NCBI GenBank assembly: GCA_964505265.1 | Contig: CAZDGN010000021.1 | Span: 1 to 25,849 of the forward strand | Length of the DNA: 25,849 bases | Direction of reading: 5' to 3' | Source of the DNA: CAILUF01 sp964505265 | GTDB taxonomy: Bacteria; Pseudomonadota; Alphaproteobacteria; Rickettsiales; UBA1997 | In this document: piece after piece, positions 9,659 to 16,365 of the stretch | Position numbering within the stretch: position 1 is the stretch's first letter | How the letters are laid out: each line of letters begins with the position of its first letter | The notes under the pieces: model-generated | What the model saw: the letters and a program-made list of their open reading frames with translations, nothing else | Told to the model about the DNA's origin: nothing | Databases searched by the model: none | Made by a program: the position numbers and the translations under genes

Positions 9659-9811
9659 TGGATTATTTTATAAATTGAAAAAATTTATTAGTTTATATTA
9701 AAATAATTTAAAATTTTTTAACACCCACTTGAATAATTGATTTAATTACCATATCTTGTATCAAAAGTGTATTTATATCACTAAATATTGATTATAAAAA
9801 TTAAATTAATT

Positions 9812-10039
9812 ATGACTAATAAAAACAATCAACATGTAGTAACCCACAAAGATGGATGGGCTGTTTTGGGCGAAGGTAATTCTCGCGCAACTTCAACACA
9901 CAATACTCAGCAAGAAGCAATAAAATCAGCTCGTAATATCGCTATAAATCAAAAATCTGAGCTAGTTATTCATGGCAAGGATGGAAGAATTAGAGATAAG
10001 AATTCTTATGGTAATGATCCTCGTTCATCAAAAGGTTAA
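9812..10039 (+). CDS. DUF2188 family small protein
   Basis: 75 aa from ATG 9812; a TTG 24 bases upstream (9788) is also in frame, but the extra residues are not typical. The body 'HVVTHKDGWAVLGEGNSRA', 'TQQEAIKSAR', 'SELVIHGKDGRIRDKNSYGND' follows the DUF2188 pattern closely (HVVPxxDGWAVkxEGxxRA, T..EA...AR, SELVIHGkDGRIRdkdSYGnDP). The biochemical role of DUF2188 is unknown; these small soluble proteins are common on mobile elements and in defence neighbourhoods. It lies 153 bases after the relaxase stop and 19 bases before the next gene, so it may be the first gene of the following cluster (membrane protein and nucleotidyltransferase). Whether it belongs functionally to that pair is open. 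Confidence 0.85.
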   Translation: MTNKNNQHVVTHKDGWAVLGEGNSRATSTHNTQQEAIKSARNIAINQKSELVIHGKDGRIRDKNSYGNDPRSSKG

Positions 10040-10058
10040 ATTTAATTTTTAAAAGATT

Positions 10059-10589
10059 ATGGAAAATTTTATGCAATACATAATAAGTTGGTGCAATCAT
10101 CCCTTGTTTGCAATATTTGGTGCTGTAACGACAATATTTATATTTTTTGGCTTTATTTATGGAATAGTATGCTGGGTTTTTTGTATTACGCCGATCGCTT
10201 TCAGATTCGGGATTGCATTGCAAAAAAGAGAAGTTGTAATTTTTGGTGATTCAGACGCGTTTAACAACCTGAGAGATTGTTTAGTAGATTCAAAAATTTT
10301 TAAAAATAAAAGTATAATTCACATTCCATCCAATAATATAGATAAAGCAAAAGATAAGACCATTTTCTTGATCGATTGGTCCACTGCCGGAAAAGATATA
10401 GAAGAAATTTTTGCTGCAAGAAAAAATCATCAAACACCTGTTGTGATTTACGCAAAACCGTCAACCATTCCTCAAGATAAGATGACTGACATCGCAAACC
10501 GTGCCAACACTGTTGTTGTTAATTTTAGAGGTCGCCTTCTAAATGATATTTTAACCTCTTTAGTTACAACAAGTTATGACCGAAATTAA
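10059..10589 (+). CDS. membrane-anchored Rossmann-like protein, candidate effector partner of the nucleotidyltransferase
   Basis: 176 aa. Residues about 12-52 are strongly hydrophobic and could form one or two membrane segments. The rest (57-170) alternates strands and helices like a receiver or flavodoxin-type fold: strands 'EVVIFG', 'IIHIP', 'TIFLIDW', 'PVVIYA' and 'TVVVNF', ending 'GRLLNDILTSLVTTSYDRN'. The end strongly recalls a family of uncharacterised bacterial proteins with a conserved VxNFRGRLLNDIL ending, which I remember but cannot name. The next gene, a CD-NTase-like enzyme, starts inside the last codons of this one (14-base overlap if ATG 10576 is used), so the two are translationally coupled. 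A two-gene membrane protein plus CD-NTase arrangement is typical of short CBASS-type systems, in which the membrane partner acts when it senses a cyclic nucleotide. That role is inferred from context; no known CBASS effector domain is recognised. Confidence 0.6.
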   Translation: MENFMQYIISWCNHPLFAIFGAVTTIFIFFGFIYGIVCWVFCITPIAFRFGIALQKREVVIFGDSDAFNNLRDCLVDSKIFKNKSIIHIPSNNIDKAKDKTIFLIDWSTAGKDIEEIFAARKNHQTPVVIYAKPSTIPQDKMTDIANRANTVVVNFRGRLLNDILTSLVTTSYDRN

Positions 10590-11361
10590 TATGTACCTAA
10601 TTCAAATTTTACAAAAATATCAGCCTAGAAATTTATCATCTTATTACCTTGAAATTAATTATCTGCACAACATTCTGAAAAAATGGGCATCAACTTGCTA
10701 TATTGAAATTATAAATTCTGGATCAATGGCAAAAGGAACTGCAATATCGGTCGCTTCTGACGTTGATTATCTGATTTCACTTGCCAGCAACTGTAATGAA
10801 AATAGTGGAGGATTAAGAAGTATTTATGATAGTTTGTATTCAGAACTTGTAAAATATAGCTATAGGGTTACCAAGCAAAATGTGTCTTTTAGAATCAATT
10901 TAAATGGGTTGAAAGTTGATGTAACACCAGCAAGAAAGCATGCTGGCAACACAAATGATCATTCATTATATGTTTCCAAAAAACAAACTTGGCAACAAAC
11001 AAATGTAAAAAGGCATATTACAGATATTTCACAATCAGGCAGAACAAACGAAATAAAAATTCTAAAAATTTGGAGAGAGTTAAATCGCTTAGAATTTCCA
11101 TCAATTTATTTAGAATACTTGTTAGTTGATAATATTTTGTTTGGAAAATCTAAAGAGCAAAATAGTTTGGGAGAAAATGTTTGGTATGTATTAAAAGAAT
11201 TAGCAAAAACACAAAATAATCCATTATTTATTCAAATTGTTGATCCAGCTAATTCCAACAATATTCTTTCGGATTTACTAAGTAATTTTGAGAAAAATCA
11301 AATAATATCAAGAGCACAATTAGCTATCAGACAAAGATATTGGTATCAAATTGTGTCATAA
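10576..11361 (+). CDS. CD-NTase-like nucleotidyltransferase (SMODS/OAS type)
   Basis: 261 aa from ATG 10576; a second ATG at 10591, just after the upstream stop, would give 256 aa. The polymerase-beta-type nucleotidyltransferase signature is intact: 'SGSMAKGT' at 48-54, catalytic acids Asp62 and Asp64 in 'ASDVDYLISL', and the third acid Asp115 in 'LKVDVTPAR'. The C-terminal half is helical, with 'RTNEIKILKIWRELN' and 'FPSIYLEYLLVDNI', as in the helical domain of CD-NTases/SMODS and OAS-like enzymes. It is far longer than minimal MNT antitoxins (about 100 aa) and shows no kinase or HEPN partner. The likely activity is synthesis of a cyclic or linear oligonucleotide second messenger after phage infection. 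It overlaps the membrane protein gene upstream, its probable effector. The product and the CD-NTase clade cannot be told from sequence. Confidence 0.75.
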   Translation: MTEINMYLIQILQKYQPRNLSSYYLEINYLHNILKKWASTCYIEIINSGSMAKGTAISVASDVDYLISLASNCNENSGGLRSIYDSLYSELVKYSYRVTKQNVSFRINLNGLKVDVTPARKHAGNTNDHSLYVSKKQTWQQTNVKRHITDISQSGRTNEIKILKIWRELNRLEFPSIYLEYLLVDNILFGKSKEQNSLGENVWYVLKELAKTQNNPLFIQIVDPANSNNILSDLLSNFEKNQIISRAQLAIRQRYWYQIVS

Positions 11362-11460
11362 AAAATGATAAAATCATTTAAAAATTAGTTTTATTTGATT
11401 ATACTGATGAATGTAACCATAAATTTTTTATGAATTGTCCAATTTCTAAAAATAAAATAA

Positions 11461-11714
11461 TGAACAAAGACTTTATACAAAGAACACTCAATATATCTGA
11501 AATATTAGGATATATTTTTGTCGTGGGATATTTAGGAAATTATTGTGAGAACTGTTATTACCACGCGGATGACATTCTATTGTTTCTACTTTTTGTAGCC
11601 TTCTTAAGAATTTGTTCAAACTACCTTTTTCAATTCAAATTAACTGACCTAATTATTTTTTCTGTTACAAAAAAACTTTGGGTAAAAATTAAATTAGTAG
11701 TATCAAGTATATAA
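11461..11714 (+). CDS. possible small membrane protein, unrecognised
   Basis: An open frame of 84 aa from ATG 11461 (94 aa from ATG 11430). It contains two hydrophobic stretches, about residues 8-24 ('ILGYIFVVGYLG') and 37-60 ('DDILLFLLFVAFLRI'), four cysteines or more in the middle part, and a basic tail. It follows the nucleotidyltransferase by about 100 bases on the same strand and could be a third gene of that cluster. No family is recognised and no clear Shine-Dalgarno is seen. AT-rich DNA readily produces hydrophobic frames, so this may be spurious. Confidence 0.3.
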
Positions 11715-11719
11715 ACGCG

Positions 11720-11778
11720 AAAATAAAATTGTAAAAAATATAAAATTATATTTCAAATTTCTTTTCAATTTCTACCCA
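11720..11778. repeat. direct repeat copy 1 (3' end of abiF)
   Basis: 59 bases nearly identical to 12815-12872, differing only by a base or two in the A/T run. The right part of the repeat encodes the last ten residues and the stop of the AbiF protein on the - strand; the left part is AT-rich 3' flank. Identity stops abruptly on both sides. Together with the second copy it encloses the abiF gene, its leader RNA and its promoter. Confidence 0.85.
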
Positions 11779-12681
11779 CAGCTCATCCTTATCCCAGTTT
11801 TTCGGAAAGAACATTTTATCTAAATCAACATCATGTTTGAAGTTTTCTAGTAAACCCAATATTTCCGAGCCAAGATTATTGTTAGGATTAATGTTATCAA
11901 CTAAATATTTGATGCAACATAAGTTGATATAAAGACCATCCCTTTTTAGATTTGTGAGGTTAATTTTCGACAACCATTTCCCTTTTAAGTTATTTGGAAT
12001 TAGTGGAGTTGATAATTTTTTATCCCATAATCTTGAATGATGAGCACAAATGTTTCTTATGAAAGAAATTGATTTTAACCAGCTTTCTAAAAATTGGTGA
12101 TTTGGTAATCCAATGCTTCTGGCTATTGCTTTCTTTTCTTTGATTGAAGAGCTGATATTACCATATAATCTTGACAACAAACCAAAGCTTGTGATCTCTA
12201 ATAATTTCCAAGATGGCGGATAAGAATCGTCACTATATTTCTTGAAATGCTCTTTAATAAATTGCTCTTTTATTTTTTGATTTAATAAATCTTGAATTGA
12301 TTTTATATTCTCCGCATAGTTGATTTTATCAATTATTATATTTTCATTATCAAACCAATATGGTCCATAATTGTGTGATAGAAAAACAGAAAGTTTTGCT
12401 CTTATTGATACCTCTATTGATTCGATAGCTTTAAAGCATATAGAGCGTAATTCGCTGTCAAAATTGTAAATATTAACTATAGTTTCAAATTTAATTGATT
12501 TTAAGAATTTGTGTCCCGATTTATCTTCCCAAAAATTATAAAAATAACTCGATAATCTGTAATAACTAATATTCGACAAAATATGCTTTGCAAAAATAGT
12601 ATCATTTATAATTAGACCTCTACTTTTTAATAAATTTATTTGATCTTCTAAGGTTAAAGGTGGTTTAAGGTATTTTGTCAT
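11746..12681 (-). CDS. abiF: AbiF/Abi_2-family HEPN abortive infection protein
   Basis: 311 aa. The N-terminus 'PLTLEDQINLLKSRGL' with the following 'YYRLSSYFYNF', and 'ALESIEVSIRAKL'-like text at 84-97, are typical of the Abi_2 (AbiD/AbiF) family. The diagnostic motif 'RNICAHHSRLWDK' at 209-221 contains R-x4-H (Arg209, His214), the catalytic signature of HEPN ribonucleases. Members give abortive infection against phages, probably by RNA cleavage. The gene is preceded by a strong promoter-like sequence and a structured leader RNA (12690-12752), an arrangement reported for this family (abiF RNA motif). The start ATG at 12681 has only a weak ribosome site, so translation may be limited or RNA-controlled. 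The last ten codons lie in a direct repeat duplicated next to the integrase gene. Transcription is opposite to the CBASS-like genes. Confidence 0.9.
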   Translation of the reverse strand: MTKYLKPPLTLEDQINLLKSRGLIINDTIFAKHILSNISYYRLSSYFYNFWEDKSGHKFLKSIKFETIVNIYNFDSELRSICFKAIESIEVSIRAKLSVFLSHNYGPYWFDNENIIIDKINYAENIKSIQDLLNQKIKEQFIKEHFKKYSDDSYPPSWKLLEITSFGLLSRLYGNISSSIKEKKAIARSIGLPNHQFLESWLKSISFIRNICAHHSRLWDKKLSTPLIPNNLKGKWLSKINLTNLKRDGLYINLCCIKYLVDNINPNNNLGSEILGLLENFKHDVDLDKMFFPKNWDKDELWVEIEKKFEI

Positions 12682-12689
12682 CGGAAATC

Positions 12690-12752
12690 TTGTAGGTGAT
12701 TGTCCCGCCCTGGTGCGCTAGTTTTACCAAGAAGCGTTGGCGGGCACTATTG
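12690..12752 (-). ncRNA. abiF-type structured leader RNA with pseudoknot
   Basis: A GC-rich island in very AT-rich surroundings, starting about 7 bases after a good -10 box. On the - strand, helix 1 pairs CCCGCC (12744-12739) with GGCGGG (12709-12704). Helix 2 pairs TTGGT (12730-12726) with ACCAG (12714-12710), one G-U. The loop of helix 2 contains AGCG (12719-12716), complementary to CGCT (12736-12733) between helices 1 and 2, giving an H-type pseudoknot. Position directly upstream of an Abi_2/AbiF gene matches the published abiF RNA motif class. The 3' end is a guess: the transcript may be processed or run into abiF. Pairings were found by eye, without covariation. Confidence 0.7.
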
Positions 12753-12758
12753 ATTTGG

Positions 12759-12787
12759 ATTAAACACTTAACAAGCTGTAATGTCAA
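12759..12787 (-). promoter_or_regulatory. sigma70-type promoter of the abiF RNA/abiF
   Basis: On the - strand: -35 TTGACA (12787-12782), 17-base spacer, -10 TTTAAT (12764-12759). The -35 is a perfect consensus and the spacing is optimal. The predicted start, near 12752, lies just before the structured RNA. Confidence 0.7.
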
Positions 12788-12814
12788 GTAGATTGTTTAA
12801 AAAAATTAAAAGCT

Positions 12815-12872
12815 AAAATAAAATTGTAAAAAAATAAAATTATATTTCAAATTTCTTTTCAATTTCTACCCA
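12815..12872. repeat. direct repeat copy 2 (3' end of integrase)
   Basis: 58 bases matching 11720-11778. Its right end contains the last Gly codon and the TAG stop of the integrase gene. In another frame it still encodes the abiF C-terminal peptide (W-V-E-I-E-K-K-F-E-I, stop), so it is either a recombination scar or an att-like site. Both copies have the same orientation. Confidence 0.85.
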
Positions 12873-13861
12873 AAACTCACTTTAAAACTTGCCGAGTTTT
12901 TATGTTCCGCGGCATTATGATTATAACTTTCTGTTGTTCTTGGGTCAGAATGTCCAGCAGTTTTTTGAATGTGTTGTAAATCGCCTCCAGCTTTAAATGC
13001 CTCGGTAATAAAAGTTGAACGAGCACAATGCGGGCGGGTTCTCTCAATTCCAGCTTTTAAAACATATTTATTCCATAATTGCCAAATTGACTTTGTGGAT
13101 ATTGGCTTAGTTAAATCATTTAATTTGGGATTATTACTCATCCTTGGGAATACTGGTAAATTGAGGTTTATATCAGGTCTCAATTTATTATTTTCATCAT
13201 AATAACCTAATCTAGTAAAATAATTTCTTATATTGGCTTGAATGTGGGAATTTACAGCAACTTTATTTCTTTTGTCGCCTTTTAAATGCATATCTAAAAT
13301 CATATAACCATCTTCTTCATAAACATCGCTCACTTTAAGATTAGAAATTGTGCCAACCCTTGAGCCAACATTAAACAAAATTGAAAGTATCGCTTTATCT
13401 CTTAATCCTAATAATTTTGTAATATCTGGTTGATTTAAAATCGCCTGCACCTCTTGATTATTCAAGGCTCTACTCGAAACTTTGCGGTAATTTTTTTGCA
13501 TCGCTTTAACCCCGTAAACGGGATTTACTTTTATAATTTGTTTTTCGATTAAGTGTTTGAATAATGAAGACAAGCCCGCCATTCTGTTGTTAATACTGGA
13601 ATTCTTCTCTCCGTTAGCTTTCATGGCATCGCGAAATTTAATAATATGCATTGAATTAATCGATCTTAAATTATCAAGATTTTGAATTTCAAACATTGCA
13701 CAAAATTTCTTAACGGTCGATTTGTAATTTTTTTGCGTAGCTTTTGAAGTAAAATTTTCTAACCAAATAAGCTCTTCGGGAATTTGGTTTAAAATATTAA
13801 AACCCGCTTCAAGGCTTTGAGAATTAGCGTTTTCTTGATATTTTTCTAATTCATTTTTCAT
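12866..13861 (-). CDS. tyrosine recombinase (XerC/D-like phage-type integrase)
   Basis: 331 aa. An N-terminal SAM-like core-binding domain (about 25-120, 'ATQKNYKSTVKKFCAMF', 'SINNRMAGLSSLFKHL') precedes the catalytic domain. The catalytic residues can be placed: Arg168 in 'NVGSRVGTISNLK', a candidate beta-strand lysine in 'KGDKRNKV' (about 194-201), His278 and Arg281 in 'RPHCARSTF', His304 in 'AGHSDPRTTESY' and the nucleophile Tyr313. All are present, so the enzyme is probably active. The start ATG lies 9 bases after the stop of a small RHH gene on the same strand, so they form an operon. The 3' end lies inside a direct repeat whose second copy is beyond abiF, suggesting an attachment site at the end of the gene. 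It could integrate the whole element, resolve dimers or move the abiF cassette; the sequence does not decide. Confidence 0.9.
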   Translation of the reverse strand: MKNELEKYQENANSQSLEAGFNILNQIPEELIWLENFTSKATQKNYKSTVKKFCAMFEIQNLDNLRSINSMHIIKFRDAMKANGEKNSSINNRMAGLSSLFKHLIEKQIIKVNPVYGVKAMQKNYRKVSSRALNNQEVQAILNQPDITKLLGLRDKAILSILFNVGSRVGTISNLKVSDVYEEDGYMILDMHLKGDKRNKVAVNSHIQANIRNYFTRLGYYDENNKLRPDINLNLPVFPRMSNNPKLNDLTKPISTKSIWQLWNKYVLKAGIERTRPHCARSTFITEAFKAGGDLQHIQKTAGHSDPRTTESYNHNAAEHKNSASFKVSFG

Positions 13862-13870
13862 TGTTTGTTT

Positions 13871-14083
13871 TTAGCTATTATTGTTGGAAATTTTATCAAC
13901 TAAATTTGTTAAATGCGGTTTTAAAAAATTTACATCATTAATATTTTGATTGTTGGCTTCGTGCTTGGCGAGATTTTCCATCGATCTTATAACAAAATTT
14001 TTCATTGTTTCGCCTTTGGCAGTTGCCAATGTTTTTACTAAACGATGAAGATTATCGGGAATTTCAATTAATAATTTTGCCAT
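13871..14083 (-). CDS. small ribbon-helix-helix regulator upstream of the integrase
   Basis: 70 aa. The first 45 residues fit a ribbon-helix-helix domain: strand 'AKLLIEIPD', helix 'NLHRLVKTLATAKG', helix 'TMKNFVIRSMENLA'. The tail is polar and Asn-rich. No toxin gene follows; instead the integrase starts 9 bases downstream, so a role as repressor or directionality (excisionase-like) factor of the recombinase is plausible. ParD/Arc-type antitoxins have similar N-termini and are the alternative. The gene-free region upstream carries inverted repeats (14133-14180) that could be its operator. Confidence 0.68.
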   Translation of the reverse strand: MAKLLIEIPDNLHRLVKTLATAKGETMKNFVIRSMENLAKHEANNQNINDVNFLKPHLTNLVDKISNNNS

Positions 14084-14132
14084 TTTATAATAATATTTGT
14101 TTAAGAAAGTGAATTAAAATATTTTATATTAA

Positions 14133-14180
14133 AAGTTGGTTATAATAGATAATTACCATTAAAACAATTATATCCAACTT
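14133..14180. repeat. inverted repeat upstream of RHH-integrase genes
   Basis: Arms of 14 bases (14133-14146 and 14167-14180) with one mismatch and a 20-base spacer; the outer part reads AAGTTGG...CCAACTT. It lies 50 bases upstream of the RHH start codon, in the right place for an operator or recombinase-binding site. Confidence 0.55.
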
Positions 14181-14204
14181 GTTTATAATTTATTTTTTAA
14201 AACT

Positions 14205-14270
14205 AAATTCACTAAATAATATTAGTATTATAATTTGTATTATGTCAATAAGTTAAATTAACTAAATAAT
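14205..14270. repeat. pair of 16-bp direct repeats
   Basis: AAATT(C/A)ACTAAATAAT occurs at 14205-14220 and 14255-14270, one mismatch, start-to-start distance 50 bases (about five helical turns). The related octamer TTATTTAG occurs further right (near 14338-14346). Iteron-like, but AT-rich sequence makes chance similarity possible. Confidence 0.4.
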
Positions 14271-14364
14271 GAAAATAAAATAGTTAGTTTTTATAAATCT
14301 ATTATTTAAATAAGTTAGATTAGCGATATTAGTTTTGTTATTTAGCTTATGATTATATTAATTT

Positions 14365-14398
14365 AGTAGGTAAGATAAAGCGAGTTATCTTACCTACT
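14365..14398. terminator. strong stem-loop after the defence operon
   Basis: A perfect 14-bp stem (AGTAGGTAAGATAA / TTATCTTACCTACT) with loop AGCGAG, 35 bases beyond the herA stop. It probably ends or stabilises the long - strand transcript. On the - strand it is followed by AAATTAAT rather than a U tract, so it is not a textbook intrinsic terminator; a short T run exists only on the + side. Confidence 0.45.
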
Positions 14399-14433
14399 TT
14401 TGATATTTATGATTTTTTTAAAATTTATAAATT

Positions 14434-16365
14434 TTAAATTCTAGGATTTCCCCAGTAATTAGTTGGTATTATCGTTTTATTATCTGGTTCAAAACCCTCG
14501 TCAATTTTATCAACATCAATAATAACGGGGATTTGTGCACTTAAACCAGCCAAAATGCAAGATCCAGTTGGAAGAATTGGCAGTGATTCAAAAGAAATTT
14601 TATCCAAATAAGAAACAGTTCTGCCAATTGCTAGAATGTCTTTTTCGTTTACAAGTCTATGTAAAAAATAATTATGCAATTGAGAAATTATAGTGTCTGA
14701 AATATCGGATGGTCTTTGACTGGCAATTGTTAGAAAAACTCCAAATTTTCTACCTTCTTTGATTATTTCTTCAAAAGTTTCTAGGCGATAATCTTTCCAA
14801 GTTTCGCTCTCTCTTTTGGAGTCGTAAGAAAGTATGTTGTGGGCTTCGTCAATTATGATATTGAGGTATTTTTCCTTGTCGTTATCTTCTTTCTTTTCTG
14901 AATAATATTGCTTTGATATTAAAAGTGGAAAAACTTTTTTAACATCTTGATTTACACCGTGAAGAGAAATTATGGTTAGATTTTTTTGATTATCTTCATT
15001 TTCTTCAGGTTGTTTTTTTATTGTTATAATTTTATCCAAATCCTCAATTCTATTTAATCTTTTTAATATAAATCCAACAAATTCAATATTTTTATCCTCC
15101 TTGACCAAATCGCCATAATATTTACATACAATTTGGAATCTGATTTTTGTTAAATCACTTATTTCTTCATATATTATATTTTCGGAAAGATTTATATTTT
15201 TCAAAATAACATTTTCGATAATTTGTTTAAAACAATCAGAACCTGCAAAGCATCTATTGTTGCTATTCTTACACTCTTGGCAAAAATTTGAATTATAATA
15301 ATATTTTTCAACTTGTTTATTGCTGTGATAATGAAGATTTTTTTCTATTATATTTTGAAGATCGCCCACATTAATTTTAGCAAAAAAACAATTATTAAAA
15401 TATTCAATAAATTTAATTATATCAGCTTTCTCCGACTTCTTTTCAACAAGCAAGGATATAATATTTACAACTAAGCTCTTCAAATCTTTAAAAGATTTCA
15501 TTTTATAAATATATTCTTTAGAATTAAGTGCTCCTCTTAGAAAAGGTTTTTGGGTTTTTTCTGTTGCTTCAAGTAAAATAGACCAAAATTCAACGTCTTT
15601 AATTTGTTCTTCTTTTATTGGAAATTTCTTTGTCGATCCACTTTTTCCTGTGGATAGCTCATAAACTTCTTTGTTGCTGTCTGCCGTAATTGCTTTTGAG
15701 TATTCGCCATTAAAATCAATCAAAAGAAATTTAGCGTTTTTTTTAAATTCATCATTGGTGCCGTACTCCTCAAATAAACGATGATACAAACTGGCCAAAG
15801 TATAAGATTTTCCACTTCCTGTATTGCCAAAAATTCCAATATGGCTGGCAAATAAGCTGTTAACTCCGATTTTGATTGGTAGTCCTTTTTCGTTTGATAA
15901 AACACCAATTTTTAATGCCGCGTCCAGCTTTTTTTCTCCGTTCTCATCAGAAAATTTTTTAATAAAATTATGAACAGCATCAAATTCATCTTCCTCCAAA
16001 ATAAATGCTTCATTGTCAAGCAAAGGTAGCTCTTTTATGCCTTGTTTAAAATTGCCACCTTCAAAATAGCCCACCAAACTAAGTTTTAAAATTCTTTTAA
16101 TTCTTTCTTTTTCCTGCTTGTAATCTTTTTGAGAAATTAGCTTATTTTCAGTTATATATTCTTCATCAACTTTGCCAATAAGCTCTTGAAAACCTTTGCA
16201 AATTTTAACATAGCTTCCAACCGAAACACCTTTGATGATTTTACCGTTAAAAATTAAATTCGGTGAATTTTTTGATTTATGAACATTGATTTCAACAGAC
16301 CTTCCGCGAACTGCCTCAACTTTTCCGATATATAAAGCTGTTTTGTTATCAATTTTATTTTGCAT
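14434..16365 (-). CDS. herA: HerA-type ATPase of a SIR2-HerA anti-phage system
   Basis: 643 aa. The N-terminal 10-70 reads as a HAS-barrel ('YIGKVEAVRGRSVEI', 'GSYVKI'). The ATPase core has Walker A GNTGSGKS at 180-187, 'FLLIDFNGEYS' at 213-223, Walker B 'IIIDEAHN' at 503-510, the sensor-like 'IASQRPSDIS' at 547-556 and a candidate arginine finger Arg570 in 'FLHRLVNEKD'. Between the Walker motifs is a long insertion containing Cys362, Cys365, Cys372 and Cys378 (C-x2-C-x6-C-x5-C), possibly metal-binding. HerA/FtsK ATPases form hexamers on DNA. In SIR2-HerA systems the ATPase assembles with the SIR2 protein to control NAD+ depletion during phage infection. The ATG overlaps the end of the SIR2 gene by 11 bases, so translation is coupled. 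It is the last gene of the five-gene - strand operon. Confidence 0.88.
   Translation of the reverse strand: MQNKIDNKTALYIGKVEAVRGRSVEINVHKSKNSPNLIFNGKIIKGVSVGSYVKICKGFQELIGKVDEEYITENKLISQKDYKQEKERIKRILKLSLVGYFEGGNFKQGIKELPLLDNEAFILEEDEFDAVHNFIKKFSDENGEKKLDAALKIGVLSNEKGLPIKIGVNSLFASHIGIFGNTGSGKSYTLASLYHRLFEEYGTNDEFKKNAKFLLIDFNGEYSKAITADSNKEVYELSTGKSGSTKKFPIKEEQIKDVEFWSILLEATEKTQKPFLRGALNSKEYIYKMKSFKDLKSLVVNIISLLVEKKSEKADIIKFIEYFNNCFFAKINVGDLQNIIEKNLHYHSNKQVEKYYYNSNFCQECKNSNNRCFAGSDCFKQIIENVILKNINLSENIIYEEISDLTKIRFQIVCKYYGDLVKEDKNIEFVGFILKRLNRIEDLDKIITIKKQPEENEDNQKNLTIISLHGVNQDVKKVFPLLISKQYYSEKKEDNDKEKYLNIIIDEAHNILSYDSKRESETWKDYRLETFEEIIKEGRKFGVFLTIASQRPSDISDTIISQLHNYFLHRLVNEKDILAIGRTVSYLDKISFESLPILPTGSCILAGLSAQIPVIIDVDKIDEGFEPDNKTIIPTNYWGNPRI

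Larger units (their letters stand above)
14084..14433. other. 350-base gene-free region with repeats
   Basis: Extremely AT-rich, with no credible coding frame. It separates the start of the RHH-integrase pair from the end of the defence operon; both are transcribed to the left. It holds an imperfect inverted repeat (14133-14180), two 16-base direct repeats exactly 50 bases apart (14205-14220 and 14255-14270), a short palindrome (14251-14263) and a perfect 14-bp hairpin (14365-14398). Likely contents are the RHH-integrase promoter/operator and perhaps recombinase arm-type sites. Confidence 0.6.

Noticed and set aside
13871..14083. A toxin-antitoxin locus based on the small RHH protein
   Set aside because: No toxin-sized gene follows; the next gene in the operon is a complete tyrosine recombinase.
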